From Steinernema hermaphroditum (taxonomy: Eukaryota > Nematoda > Chromadorea > Rhabditida > Steinernematidae), in assembly GCA_030435675.1 (NCBI GenBank), contig CM059623.1, positions 5,234,012-5,298,011 on the forward strand: a DNA stretch of 64,000 nucleotides, read 5' to 3'. Shown piece after piece: positions 32,842 to 45,300 of the stretch. Each line of letters opens with the position of its first letter. Position 1 is the first letter of the stretch. The notes under the pieces are model-generated. The model saw nothing but the letters and a program-made list of their open reading frames with translations, was not told where the DNA came from and ran no database searches. The position numbers were made by a program, and so were the translations under genes.

Positions 32842-34977
32842 ATGCCTCCCCTCCTCCTTCTCCATCTTCTGTTCGTGGGACTGTGCACGGGCTTCTACCA
32901 CGAGATGGCGACGCCGACGACGCATTCGCTCTTGACCAAATACGGAGTCCCCGTCAACTTGACGTGAGTTACCCATCGAAATAGAGCCACTCTGAAGGTG
33001 CTATGTAGGAGTGCTCTCTGGCAATCGTTTCGATCTTTGTTTGCATTTTTACGACCACAGAGGCAGTTGCCATGGACAAACATGTGTCTTTGAAAAATGG
33101 ATGAGTCCTCTGGGAACGCCTCTGAAGAGGACAGTGATCTTCGAGTCGATCGATCCCTCCCCTAGAGCCACGATCTTTGACTAGCGCTTCCTAATACCGA
33201 GACTACGTGAGAATTGGCACTTCGCCATGCATTATTTATGAGCCTCCAGGGCGCACTTAGGCGATAGACCTCCCGCATTTCGCCGCCCTGTGAATGACGT
33301 TTCCACACTTTTTATGAGATTAATTATGGCTAAGAAGGCGTCGGAGAGATTGCGTCGAGAAGAGCCGAACGCCGCTTTGATTAGACGAATGTGATGGAAA
33401 TGCGAAATCAGATGTCTGCTAGACAGACTGAAGCACATCCACTCGGGCGTCTAGACCAAAATGGACTGTTGGGATCGGTCGATCCTTGATCCTACATCTA
33501 CTCCTTCTAGAGGCGACGACATGGACCTTCTGGAGCGCTTCCGGCGCGACACGAACCCGGAACCGTCGATCCTGGACGGCTGGTATCCGGGCAAGAACGG
33601 CGAGTGCACGGACGACGCGATCATCATGGAGTACCTGCTGAAGGACTACAATAAGAACAATCTGCCCGGGGGCGGAAACGTGAAGGTGGACGTCGAGGTA
33701 CCGTAGTCCAGCGCAGCGGAGAGGGAGAGAGATGTTCAGATCTGGGTGCAAGAAGTATCGAAGATAATCGAGATCACGAGCGAATTCGAGCTGGACATCT
33801 ACGTCACCGAGCGATGGACAGACCCTTCGCTCATCTACGACCACCTCATGCCCTGCAAGAAGTGAGTCTGCGGGTCCCGAGCGGAAACGGGGACCGAAGA
33901 GTTGCAGGAACATCTCTGTGGACGGCGGAGTGGTGCTGCCGCAGATCTGGAACCCGCACGCCTGTTTCGTGAACAGCAAGGACGCCAGCATCCACCGGAG
34001 CCCCTTCTCCAACATTTTCCTCCAGGTCTACAGTAACGGCAGTGTCTGGCACAACTACAGGTGCGTCTACGGCCTTCTACAGTAATCACTCGCGATCAGG
34101 ATAAAGCTGACGGGTCCCTGCACGAACGCGTTGCGCACATTTCCCATCGACCAGCAGAAGTGCATGCTCTTCTACGAGTCCTTCAACCACAACTACGAGC
34201 AGGTCCGCCCCCGCCCCATCCCTACCGTAATCCGTCCGCCCGGGTTCAGGTGCAGATGGAGTGGAGCGAGACGCCGATCCTGATCATGAAGGAGAACATC
34301 ACACTGCCCGACTACATCCTCGTCGACTTCAAGGCGGACAGCGTGCGGCGTCTCTACCCGCCCGGCATCTGGAACGAGCTGATCGCCACGTTCACCTTCC
34401 AGCGCCTCTACGGCTTCTACATCCTGCAGGTCTACGTGCCCGCCTACATCTCCGTCTTCATCTCCTGGGTCTCCTTCTACCTCGGTCCCAGCAACATCCC
34501 CTCGAGGACCACCGTCGGCGTCAACTCGCTCCTCGCCCTCACCTTCCAGTTCGGCTCCGTCGTCAGCAACCTGCCGAAGACGAGCGACGTCAAGGCGATC
34601 GACGTCTGGATCCTCAGCTCCATGGCCTTCATCTTCGCCTCGCTCATCGAGCTGGCCGTCGTCGGCTACCTCGTCCGAAACGGGAAGCAGTCGGTCATCG
34701 AGTGAGTCGCCCCTCCGCCCCCGATCCCCACCGCCGATTCAGGTGCAAGTGCTCGTGGCTCTGCATGAGGTGCCCCAACTGGACGGCGACAAAGCTAGAT
34801 ACGGTAAGGGTCCCGGGTGCCAGGGTCATCGGCAGACGGCCTCTTTCAGGCGTCGTCGATCCTCTTTCCGACGTTCTTTGTCGCCTTCAATATCTGGTAC
34901 TGGTTCTTCTTCCTTGGGTAGGCCCTCTCCGGGGCGACGCGGCGACTAACCGACGATCTTTTAGGAGAATTACGTAG
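32842..34977 (+). CDS. Cys-loop ligand-gated ion channel subunit (anion-type)
   Basis: Nine exons: 32842-32963, 33511-33697, 33740-33861, 33908-34060, 34100-34202, 34250-34701, 34743-34803, 34850-34917 and 34965-34977, giving 426 aa. All phases agree. A signal peptide spans about 1-17. The extracellular domain includes [16 protein letters not shown] and the Cys-loop C202-x13-C216 with FPIDQQKC. M1 is [21 protein letters not shown]2 is preceded by P313-S314-R315 and reads [14 protein letters not shown]; the Pro-x-Arg pattern without Glu is that of anion channels. M3 is [20 protein letters not shown]. The M3-M4 loop is only about 30 residues and has four Cys ([10 protein letters not shown]). 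M4 is [17 protein letters not shown]. It belongs to the GABA-A/glycine-like group with many nematode orphan and amine-gated LGC subunits; the agonist cannot be read from sequence. The 547-nt first intron is the longest. Confidence 0.88.
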
Positions 34978-35029
34978 TAGTAGAGTAGAGAATTAGTTGC
35001 AGTGACTCGGTGATTGATGTACATACGTT

Positions 35030-35610
35030 TGCAGTGCTGCACATAAATGTTTCCACGCAGGATTTGCTCAGGGGGATACGGTACTCCGTGTGATGAAAAC
35101 AGTGAAGGTGACGGTTGATGAGAGACCTTCTCTGATGGTCTTCCATAATCTGAGCATGGCCGCACTGCAGATCCAAAAAATCGGTCTTTTTGGGATCCCC
35201 TTATAGTCAAATGTCAGTATTCCCCATTTGAAATCATCTGAAACAATAAAAAGCTAAAAAATCCATGCATAACACTATAGTCAAGTTCTCCTTTCTCTTA
35301 GATCCCAATCGAAGGATACCTTCGAAATGAAGCCTTCCTGGGAGATGCCAAAGTCTATATCGAAACCACAATCTCGAGTAGAAATACATGACTTAAATGT
35401 TTCTCCTCAATGTGTCTCTACTGTTGCAAAATATCTCAAAATAAGAGAATGAAATGTTTCCATTCCACGCTAGATTTGCTTGTGTGGGATACGGTACTGC
35501 GTGTGATGAAGACACTGAAAGTGGAGGCCCTTCCTCTTGGTCAAGATCCAATGTAATCAAGCGAACGATACCTTAGAAATAAAGCCTTCCTGGGAGATGC
35601 CAAAAGTATC
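35030..35610. repeat. Local duplicated segments downstream of the channel gene
   Basis: A block with AAATGTTTCCACGC, GATTTGCT, GGGATACGGTACT and CGTGTGATGAA at 35047-35103 recurs at 35455-35512. A second block, GATACCTTCGAAATGAAGCC with TTCCTGGGAGATGCCAAAG, at about 35315-35355 recurs as GATACCTTAGAAATAAAGCC at about 35568-35607. The order is the same, with offsets of about 410 and 255 bp. It is an old, indel-rich duplication without coding content. Confidence 0.65.
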
Positions 35611-35619
35611 GATTTTGGT

Positions 35620-38600
35620 AGATGGCGACGGTCGACATTTTGTGATATCCGATAAATCCCTTGACTTAAATGTTTATCCTCGGTGTGCATCTACTATGGC
35701 AAAAGATCTCGAACTGAATCGAAGGACGGCGCCCCCAACTAGCCCTTTCCAAACGATACATTCGAAGTCGTCTTTATTGGGCACAGATCAGTTCGGGGAA
35801 ATCGAGAGGACGCAGAATCATATCCGATCACTCAGGATCACGTTTTATGACGCATCGACTGACTTGTAGACTTCTATTTTATGGTGGCCGATAAATGCCA
35901 ATCCGACAAAATCAGATCGTTTCGCCGACTCTTCCGCACCACAGGCATTCTCTCCGAGAAAGACACAGCAAAGAAGACGCCCTTTTCCACCTCTAATCCA
36001 GAGATACCGTACCCGTCCAGAGGTGTCCATGTCGTGCTCGAAGTCCCCCATTAGACCCCGTTCAGTCTCTCTTAGCACCCCGGAAGTGCGACGAGTGACG
36101 TCCGAATGTCACTTTTGGTGTCAAAGACGACGGAAAAAGTGGAGTGCAAACTCGAGAGGCCGTTATTTCCGATCCTCTTTTGTCTCCCCTGTTCGCAGCC
36201 ATAAACAGAGGGAGGGGCTACGGTAGGAGGCCATAGCGGTCAAATCGGCGAATATCCCGGCCCCGTTTATCCACTCAAAAGTCACTCCGGGGAGCGTCTT
36301 ATGCAAATCGGATGACCTTCGCCACCGGAAAGTCACGGCAGCCGTCGCCGGACGTGTTTATGGAGCGCGGAGACGAATTTATTCACCGCCGGGTCAGCGC
36401 GCTCGCGTGAACGGACAAGGCGGCCGCTTTGATCTCCCGAGAGCCGAGCTGTTGCATAAACATTGTGACAGCGCCGTAATCTCCGACCGTAATCAAGGAG
36501 ACTGTCAGCTGCTGGCGCCATATGGCCTTTCCCGGCGCCCTTTGTTTCCCTTCAAAGGCTCCACAGGTCGCCCACAAAAGCGAATCTCAGGTCAGCGCCG
36601 TATTGTTTCCTCCTTGGCACGTCGTTAATAATCGCGCTTTTGTTTGCGAAAAACTGCTGTCACGCGAGGCCTTCTTTGATTGAGCACCTCACAAGGGCCG
36701 TCCTAGAAGGTAGCGTCTTGGTGTGTGGCCCCTCTTCGGAGCTCTCTGAGGGGGAGGCTTTGGTTCGTCTTTTCGTGGATGGGTCATTTCGGTTCAGTCT
36801 CAAAAGGGGGACGTTTCGAAGCAATTCAGGCGCGTTGTTGGTCTTGTCTTTGGATTCTGTTCGTGATGAACAACACTTCATCGTGATAATCGTCTAATCC
36901 AAATAAGAAAGTACGACATTTAAGCCTGCTTTCTGCCGTCATAGCCTTGGCTGACTTCAGATTTTCAGATTGAAGACTTATACTGGCCAAGTGGCACTCC
37001 CCTAATTGCAACGTCTAATCGCCAAAACCGTTGTTCCCCTCGGAAGCGGAGAGTGCTTCACAGTTCAATAGGCGCGGAACGCACTTTCGCCTGTTTGGGG
37101 AAGGGATTACTCGAGGACCGCCGACCGCTTCTGTTGACACTGCACGACTTCTGGTCACTCCGAAGTCGTCATTTATTCATCGTGGGAGGTCGGACCTTTG
37201 TTCCCTTTGAAAGATTCAGAGCCCACGAGATTTTAGGCTGCATCGTGGGTCCTGAGTGGGCGCCGAAGGGAACGGACTTGATCGAGAGCTTTTTATTTTG
37301 AACTCAAAGTTGGCGTTTCTGGTGAATTTAGACGAGGTGTGGAGAGGTTAAGTGCCGATGGGTTTGATGGATGTCCTTAAAACTGTACGGCGCCTATAAG
37401 GCCCACAAAGATCAACCCTAGGAGAACTCGTTCCAGTCCCTTGAGTCCATTTCAAAGAGGTTTCATCGTTGGGATAATTGGACATCTCCTTCAATACCGT
37501 ATCTACTCCTTAATTCCCTCTTTCCACCTCTTGGACCCCCCAAACCCCCTAGTTTGTCCCCCTTCCACGCCAAATGGTCTCACTTGCCTCCTCGTGGTCA
37601 CCTCATGTTCGCACCTCCGCCACACGCACAGATCGTCGGTACAGAATCCGCCGCTTACCCTTGGCCTTTGGTAATCTGTTGCAGTCGGCCGAAAGCGTCG
37701 CGTGTGGGATTAGCGCGGTGCTTGGTGGAATCAAAGCCTTCCGTCCGGCAGCCCACTTGTCCGCCTTTGTCCGATCGGGGCCGTGCACGCATGAATCGGA
37801 CAAGCACCGGGCGGCGATGTTTTCGCACCGAACGGTATGAGCCGATGTTGTGGCGCCAGAGGACCACTCACCGCCGGCGGCGGAAGGCGCGCCGGCATAT
37901 GTTTAATTATGAGTCGACTGTCACTTCGCGTTTGTTTGACGACCGTTTCGCGCGGAGCACCTTCTTGGACCCCAAGGTCGTCGTCGAGAGACCGTTCTTT
38001 GCCTCTGAGGTCGTCGGAGGGAACGGATCGCCGCGAATTGAGCCTAATCTGAGGCGACTGGAAGGTCGCCTCACTTCCGATGGCGTTTTGAGGAATTCCC
38101 CCGCCAGAGGAGCACTCTACCGTATTCCTAGCTTCAGCTATACCTCTCGGGGCTCCTAATCCAATATCTGTTTGTTTGCTCAAAACCACTTGAGTTTAGC
38201 ACTTGATACCGTATCACGTTGTCACCAAAAGTGACATTCGAACATTGCTTGTGTCACTTCGAGTTGTTAAGTGAGACGAGGCCGAGCTGATGGCACTTGA
38301 AACGTTGCCTGTCACCATGTTCGGTCACTTGGAGGAGGACAGAGAAGTAGGAACGCCCTCTGATACTAACTCACTCTCCTTCTGGAGGATCACTGTTCTG
38401 GACGTCTTCGCTCGTCTTCTTGCTATTGAGATCTGATCTTTTCTGGTCCAGTTATGGCTGTATGCTATTTATCGCTAGAGATGCGCATTCCTAGAACGTT
38501 TGCATAGCCTAAATACCACAAATCAGGCAGCGACACTTTTCTACGTCGTCTGTTTGGTTAACGCCGCCACTCCATTCCCTCTGAATCTCCCCTGGCCGTA

Positions 38601-40020
38601 GGCACTCTCACATTAAGTGTGTCCACCCTAATTGATAGGTTGATATGCTAATTAGTTACTAACCCGTTTAGCGCGATCGATTATTCAAATCGGCCCATTT
38701 CCGCCCTTTCAGGAGAGAACATTTCCGGCGTCGGTCTATTCACCATGATTGCGCGGAATATGTGCAAACAAAGCCTCGGCTAATTACTCGGCGTCCCAAC
38801 AAAGGCCTAAACGGTCCTGACAAGCAGCAATCGCGGAGAGGCGCCGCGCGGCGACGGAGAAGGATGCGCGACCCTAAACAGATCAGGCGGAAAATCGCGC
38901 TTTCAGATTGCCTCATCTTACGATCGGGTCAATGCGCGTCTCGTCAATCAAATTCAAAAGGGAAGAAGTTCAAAAAGTGGCCGTTTTGAGGGGATCGTTT
39001 TGAGTTTGAGCGTCGTTTGGTCCGATCCTGGTCGGAAGAAATGTAAATTCTCTGAGAGCTGAGACTCAAAGATGTCCAGAAATGGTCCTGCGGGGTCCCA
39101 ATGAAATTTTACATCTAACCGCTAAGAAGGAGTTCTGATCAAGTCAGGTCGATCTAAACTGTCCCTCTTTTGGTTCCTTGATCCCTTCTGAAGATCATGA
39201 GGTTGTTGAATTGGTAAATCATAGGGTGTACCTCAAAAACGCTCCAATGGATCCGTCCTTGTGTTAAGAGTACTGTACTGAACCTTTCCCCCTCAAACCT
39301 CTCCTTCCGTTGCCGTCCCAATTAGCCCCCCTCTCTGCGAACCTCTCCCTAATTTACGACTTCCGCCTCCCGTAACTGACTCCCTCTGACTCCCTTCTCC
39401 GCGATAAGACTCCCCTTGCGCAACTCTATTTGAACAAATTGTTTATCTCGACGGGTGATGCAACCCTCGGCGCGCGATCCCGTGGCCTTCTTGATGACCC
39501 GTTGGGAAGATTACGCGAGGCCGGCACCTGCTTCTTCCCACCGCCGCTTCCCTAAAACACTCATTATTCTATTAATTAGCTAAACAGGATAATAAGACGT
39601 TCCCCTCGAGATCGTCTCGGCTCGATGACCGGAAGTTAATCGGCTGTCGCCGAACTCTTTCGCGCAATCGCGGCCACACGCCGCTCCTTGGCTGTAATCG
39701 CCGTCGATCGCCGGACGGTTCACGTAACTGTAACGGGAGTGATAGGTGGCCGAGGCTGTTCGACCGAAGGTACTTAGGCCGGGCGGGCAAACGTTTCGAC
39801 GCCTCTCATCGGATTTTCTTTGTCTTTGAATTACGGTAAAACCTAGACTTATCACTTGTCGCTCCTTCTTCCCTCTTTCATGCACCCAGAGTGACCTTAA
39901 CCGCGTCGTGAGACCATTGGCCACCGCAGAGCGAAACAATTACTCTAATGGTCCTACGGTAATTGGGCACCTGCGCGTCTCCGTGTTCTGTTGTGCAATT
40001 TCCTTCTACAGTATCCATTC
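35620..40020. other. Intergenic, no gene recognised
   Basis: About 4.4 kb. GC-rich patches near 37550-38160 are open on several frames but carry no domain. The region is enriched in the 7-mer TACSGTA (36007, 36219, 37495, 38119, 38206, 39833, 39955). I see no RNA gene or transposon. Confidence 0.4.
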
Positions 40021-40028
40021 CCTTCTAG

Positions 40029-41217
40029 ATGACCCTCGTTCTTCTCCTGCTACTTGTGGCCACCGCTCAGGGAAAGGTGCTTCCCGACCTCGACTGGAAC
40101 TCGAGGAATCCCTTGTGAGTCCCTCCAGAGCCTGCTCCTAATCTTGTTTTCTCAGTTTTTCCGAATTCCGAAAGCCGAACGGCGCCTCGGCGGTCGTCAA
40201 AGCGGAGCTTTTCGACGAGCTCACCATCCACTGCCCCTTCTCCGGGGGTCAGTCGCCGACAGAAGTGTCCAAGATTTACATGGTCTCCGACATGGCCTAT
40301 CTCAACTGCCAGCTGGACTCCTCGGCTGAACTCTTCCTCTCCTGCGACCAGCCGAACAAGCCTAAGAACCGGAAGGTCGTATTCCGGCCCTACTCCCCAC
40401 TGCCCAACGGACTCGAGTTCGCCGCTGGCAAGTCCTACTACTTGATCAGTAAGCGCCTTCCCCTCAGCCTCCAGGCAGTACCCCCTTCCAGGCACCTCCA
40501 ATGGCTCCTTCTCCGGTATCAGCAACCAGCACCACGGCCTCTGTGCCTCCGATAGTCTCCGTCTTCGCGTCGACGTCCTCGCCTCCGCGCCTCCGACCGC
40601 GGCGCCTTCTTCGGCGCCGCTGGAGTCGACGCAGAAGGAGAACCCCGACCCCGTGCTCGTCTACGTCTCCGAGCACTACAACGGCGACGACGCGGACGCG
40701 CCTCGGGAGGAGATCCCCCAGAAGAAGGAGGAGTCCGTGCACACGAGGAACACGCGGATTCTGAGACCTTCGAAGCCGGAGTCCCTTATCGACGAGGCCT
40801 CCAGTCGCCAGCTCGACCTGAACCTCTTCAGATACGTCCTCAGCATGGCTCAGAACGGCGCCGTCGGCTCGGTCTCTTTCTCCAACGGAGAGGTCAAACC
40901 GGAGCCCAGCGTGGTCAAGGAAGAACCGAAGGTAGGAGCCCGATCGACGAGGAAGTGCCTTATACGGTCCTTTCCAGAGGGTCGACACTCGGCCTCCGCA
41001 GAAGGTCTCCCCGAAATTCAGAAGTCAGGGAAGATCCAGTTCGGACCCTCTCTTCACCGAGAAGAGAATCGCCCCGACGGAGCCCGACTACGTCATCCAA
41101 GACATCCAGGACTTCCCCATCCAAGAAGGCGCTTCCACAGAGCCGAACGGCGCTCCCTCTCTGGTCGGCGCCGGTGGAACGCTCCTCGTGGCGTTTCTGT
41201 TCGTTCTCGGTTTCTGA
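40029..41217 (+). CDS. Ephrin (GPI-anchor type)
   Basis: Four exons: 40029-40114, 40156-40448, 40492-40931 and 40978-41217, giving 352 aa. The start ATG directly follows CTTCTAG, a trans-splice-like acceptor. A signal peptide spans 1-16. The ephrin receptor-binding domain (about 17-156) opens with DLDWNSRNPLF and contains VVFRPYSPLPNGLEF, SYYLIS|TSNGSFSGI and GLCASDSLRLRVDV. The four structural cysteines are C56, C81, C93 and C145. A long hydrophilic, Pro/Glu/Lys-rich linker of about 170 residues follows. The C-terminal hydrophobic tail GTLLVAFLFVLGF has no cytoplasmic part, as in GPI-linked ephrins. Family role: ligand for the Eph receptor tyrosine kinase (VAB-1 in C. elegans), guiding cell adhesion and neuroblast movement. 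Which worm EFN it corresponds to cannot be decided here. The intron positions were set by the ephrin frame; the other frame at 40156 runs into basic nonsense. Confidence 0.9.
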
Positions 41218-41807
41218 GAGTTTCGCGAGTGTTTAGTATACGGGTCACATTTCTATTTTCTATAAGTCGTTGTTATAAAAATTACAAATCTGGCGCACGG
41301 AGAAGCTGAAAAGACTCTACTCAACGTCGAAGGAAGCAGAGCTCGGCTGGTTGAGTAATTACAGATCTTGACACCAAACACCGAAGCTGAGAGACGTCGA
41401 AGTGTCTGTCTGTGGGGTGGACCTCCTGGAAACGACTCTATGTTTATGATGACGTCTAAATCCTTGAAAAAAGACAAGATCAGCGCTGATGCCACCCGCA
41501 GAGCAAAGTCGAACGTCGACGCACACGACCATCTTGGAAAGAACTCGGGCATGAGTTTTGCATCATAATCCCCAAAATTCCAGATTTTATTGAGAAATGA
41601 CACCTTTGGAAGAGTGCTGAATCGATATTTAGACATAGAAGAGACCCGACTACAGAATATTCCACCCCTCGTGCACGTCTAGCCGGCGTGTTTGTGCAAA
41701 GTGATGCCGTGTGCAAACTCCGTTGTGCAAACTGCGTCCCTTCTTCTGCACAAAAGCATCTCTTCCTCCATATTTAAAGGTTATTCCTGCATTCCACCGC
41801 TTCTCCA

Positions 41808-42329
41808 ATGCCGTTCGAGGACGTGTCCTGGGCCTACAATAGTCGCTACGGCTGTAAGAACCTCATCGTCACCCCCGCGAGTCCAGAAGAAGAAGAAGAA
41901 GACGTCGTGTACACGTGGTCGAAGCTACGCGCCAACTACTCGACGAAGAAGTCGGTCGTCAAGGGCACATATGCCTGTACGGGCTGTCGCTCGGTCCTGA
42001 AGGGAAAGCGCTGTTCGCTACCTGTCGTGGTCATAGACGTCGAGGCGAACGTCTTCCTCTCGGATCCCCTGGAACCGTCGCGACCCCACGTGTGCCAGCC
42101 TCGGAGGAGGCGCGAGATCGAAGGGATGCAGATCCGGAGGGAGGCGATCGCCGAGATGAAGCTAAGTGGAGGGAAGACGGCCGAGGCGTACAAGAAGATC
42201 CTCGACACAGTCGGACAATCGGATGAGGGTGTGAAGGAGGCGCGAACGAAGCAGACGCTCCGACGGGCCCGGGCCCGAGGATCCATGCTGCCCACTTTGA
42301 GTGATCTCCCTCCACTGGAGGGAAGGTGA
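41808..42329 (+). CDS. Small single-exon protein with FLYWCH/MULE-N-like Cys-His motif
   Basis: An intronless ORF of 173 aa starts at ATG 41808 and is followed by AATAAA 32 nt after the stop (42361-42366). Codon usage is GC3-biased like the supported genes nearby, and the opposite frames are poor. An acidic run (EEEEED) at about 27-32 precedes a putative zinc site C57-x2-C60, C69, H94-x-C96. The spacing is reminiscent of FLYWCH or MULE-associated DNA-binding zinc modules. The C-terminal half is basic and helical (RRRREIEGMQIRREAIAEMK). DNA binding is only an inference. It could be a domesticated transposon-derived gene, or a fragment of one. Confidence 0.6.
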   Translation: MPFEDVSWAYNSRYGCKNLIVTPASPEEEEEDVVYTWSKLRANYSTKKSVVKGTYACTGCRSVLKGKRCSLPVVVIDVEANVFLSDPLEPSRPHVCQPRRRREIEGMQIRREAIAEMKLSGGKTAEAYKKILDTVGQSDEGVKEARTKQTLRRARARGSMLPTLSDLPPLEGR

Positions 42330-42360
42330 CTTTCGAGAACCCTTGTTTGACTCGCTTTTC

Positions 42361-42366
42361 AATAAA
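42361..42366 (+). terminator. Poly(A) signal AATAAA
   Basis: Lies 32 nt downstream of the stop codon at 42329 and supports that ORF as the 3' end of a real transcript. Confidence 0.6.
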
Positions 42367-42399
42367 TGTGAATGAATCAGATCTTCTGCACTCAAAATC

Positions 42400-45300
42400 A
42401 CCGGGTTCTAACTCTCCAAATGCAGTACTTCAGATGAAACAAGCTGGCTAAATGACGAGACTCCCCTTTCCTCCGCTCCTCTCTCTATGAGCCTAGAATG
42501 TTTCAGACCTCTTTAGTAATCGCCAAAGCCATCATCGGTGTTTTGAATGAGAGCGGCGCGACGCCCGATTATCGCTCTGTTCAGTGACCAAAAGACAATT
42601 TTGTGGAAAACACTTGTTGTAGTCGGCGAGGCTAACGATCAAATATTTCATTTTCCCCGGGAATGTTTCTGCAGAGACATTGTAGTCCGAGAACTTCACA
42701 CCATCTACTCGGGTTTCAATCGTTCTATCACCATAGTAGTTCATCGTTTGTTCCGAGCTAAGCACCTCCAACTCCACTTCTCCTTCACAAACCTCTCAAA
42801 AAAGAACAAAACGTCCATGTCCAGGACCGCCACCCGAGCCTCAGTCTCCGTCTCCTTCGGTCACCTACAGATCACTTTATGATCTCCGCTCCCCGTACAA
42901 AAGCTTTTGTCCTCCCCTCCAAGACCCTCTTCTCCTTTGTGCCTTCTTAATCCCCGGAAGAATCCGTCCTTCCGCTCCAAATTGGCCTAATAACTTCCTC
43001 CCCTTCCCTGTTTTCGCTTTCGAACGTCGCAAAAACAGAATTTCCGGCCGCTTATCACGGCTTCTATTTCGGTCGCCGCGTTTTGTTTGGACGCAAACAA
43101 GCAGCTGTGCGCGGCTGAGTCAATGGAGGGTGCCGACTGGGCCTGGGTTCTCCCTCTCTTGACTCATTTGGACCGCGAAAGTGGGCCTTCTTGTGGGTGG
43201 GCTTCACGTCATTTACTTCACGTGTAGATGGACGAATCTGGGCTGGAGAAGAAGCAGAGCTGCTTGTGATCGAAAAGCACCTTGCGGGGAGAGAAAATGG
43301 ATCTTTCTTCACTTTTAAAGATCTTAAGCTTCGAGTTCGAGGTCAGTTCTGCTTGAGTCTTTCTTCGAGATGAGAATAGATCTTCAATATCCGTATTTAC
43401 GACTCAAAAAACGCCATGGAATTCACCCATTTTCGCCTTTTTCTGGTCTTTGAACATTCCCCCGAAAGTCTCTTTCATGCCTGGTCGCCTCCAGTACACT
43501 CAAAACCCCCTGGAAGACTGTGGCCATTCGACCTCCTCCTCCTCCAGAAGTCACTTCCGATCGGCTCAATCAAAATAGGTGATATCATCCGTGTTTGCCT
43601 CCTCTCTATTCTCCAATAATCGCTTTTCATTCCGCCCTAACAAATAGCAGCGGAACACACGGGATCCCGACTCCAAATTGGTGCCTTCCTAATGCCATCT
43701 CCATCCCGGCCCCCTTCCTCAAAGCAGTCCTTGGCGCCTTTCCCCACGACCTTTGCTCCGAGTCCCCTCTCCATTGTCGCTTCTCGAGATAAACAATTTG
43801 GCGCCAAACAAGTTTCTCTCTTCGGCCTCTGAGCCCTGGGAGTCGATTCGAACCCTCTGTGGCAGCCCTCCTTGTCCTCAGGACGCCCTTGGCCTTCGGC
43901 CGCACTTCCCTAAACGCCCAAACAAGAGCGTTCGTTCCTTCGGCAATTAAGTGCGAGAGTGCGGAGATCGTCGCGTGCGTCACAGAGCGCCATAAACGGA
44001 CTCGATGGCCGTCTCGCGCGCTATTCTGGGCCTCTGAAAGAAGCTGGCTTCGAATAGACCGATGAGCTGCCCATTACCGCCCTAGGTCAGTACCCGGGGA
44101 AGAGATGATTAGCCGTCTTTGTCGACAGCTTTGCAAAAGAGTATTCCGATTTACTGCAAACCGTTTTCGCCATCCTAATGTTAGTCTTAGGTGACTGCTT
44201 TTCCCATCCTCGTTTGTTCAGTTCAATCAGAATGCGGTATCGGGAAACGGAGTCTCACTTCCTTTCTCTCCACCTGCTTCTTCCTACGATTCCATGTCAT
44301 TCGAGGGGCATTACGCATGTGTCACTAAGATGAGCTCTACTGATCCCTCCCTTACGCGCCAACACGCGAACGTCGCAAACACATCAAATACTCCTTTAAT
44401 TATGTGATTACGGTGTGGATAACATCCGAATCAGTTCATTTCCTTATTCGTTACAGTTTGAGTTAGATCCATCTCTCCTTGCTCTCTCTCTAATCAGCTG
44501 AACGGTCTCAACACTCAAAGACTTTTCGAAGCGTTTTTGTTTTTCTCTTTTCGGTCGCTTCGATGTTCAGCAGTCAAATTCCAATTTCGACGAATTACGG
44601 CAAATCCTCCATAATAACGTATTTGCCGGATGTACCCTGAACACATTCTGGAAACGGCTTTCCGTTCGAGACCTGTAGTGAGACCTGGTGGTCTTCGCTC
44701 GATCACAGATTTGATTAGCTCCGAGCTGCACCTATCCACGTCACATGTGTTCTCGAATGTCAGAAGTGCACGTACGCGTCCTAGCCAGAAGCTACTTTTA
44801 GGTGAACATCAGCCTAATCGTAGAGGCACCACCATGTTTTACAAAAGCCCCTCTTTGGCGCTCTTCTCGGGGACCACCCCAGAAGACAGGTCTTAGCCCT
44901 CAGAAGGGCTCAGAGAACGTGTAGCCGATCAGCTCACACCGGCTCAATTAGGTCAATTTGCGGGTCCAAATCCAACGAATCCAACGTTCCTCTACTTCTT
45001 GACTCGTGAGCATGTTTGGCTACAGATGCCCCTACGCGTGAGCCGAAATGCGCCATCCGAAACGTTCTCTTCCTTATCGTCGAAATCGTAAACTCTGTTT
45101 ACGATGGCACAGACCAGTTTTGGCCCAATTAATTATTAGTTCCGCCCGAAGAAATTAGATCTCGGGCGCTCCAAGACGACCTTTTTGCCTCATTAAACGC
45201 CGATTTTGCAAGTTGCAGCTGCCCGAGGGTCAGCTTTCGATGAACTCCGAAGACCTCATCCCCTCCAAAACATCTTTTTTTTGCTAATTACGTTCTGTTT

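Noticed and set aside
41253..41636. 127-codon minus-strand ORF
   Set aside because: Low-complexity, no domain, no splice or poly(A) support; lies in the 3' flank of the ephrin gene.
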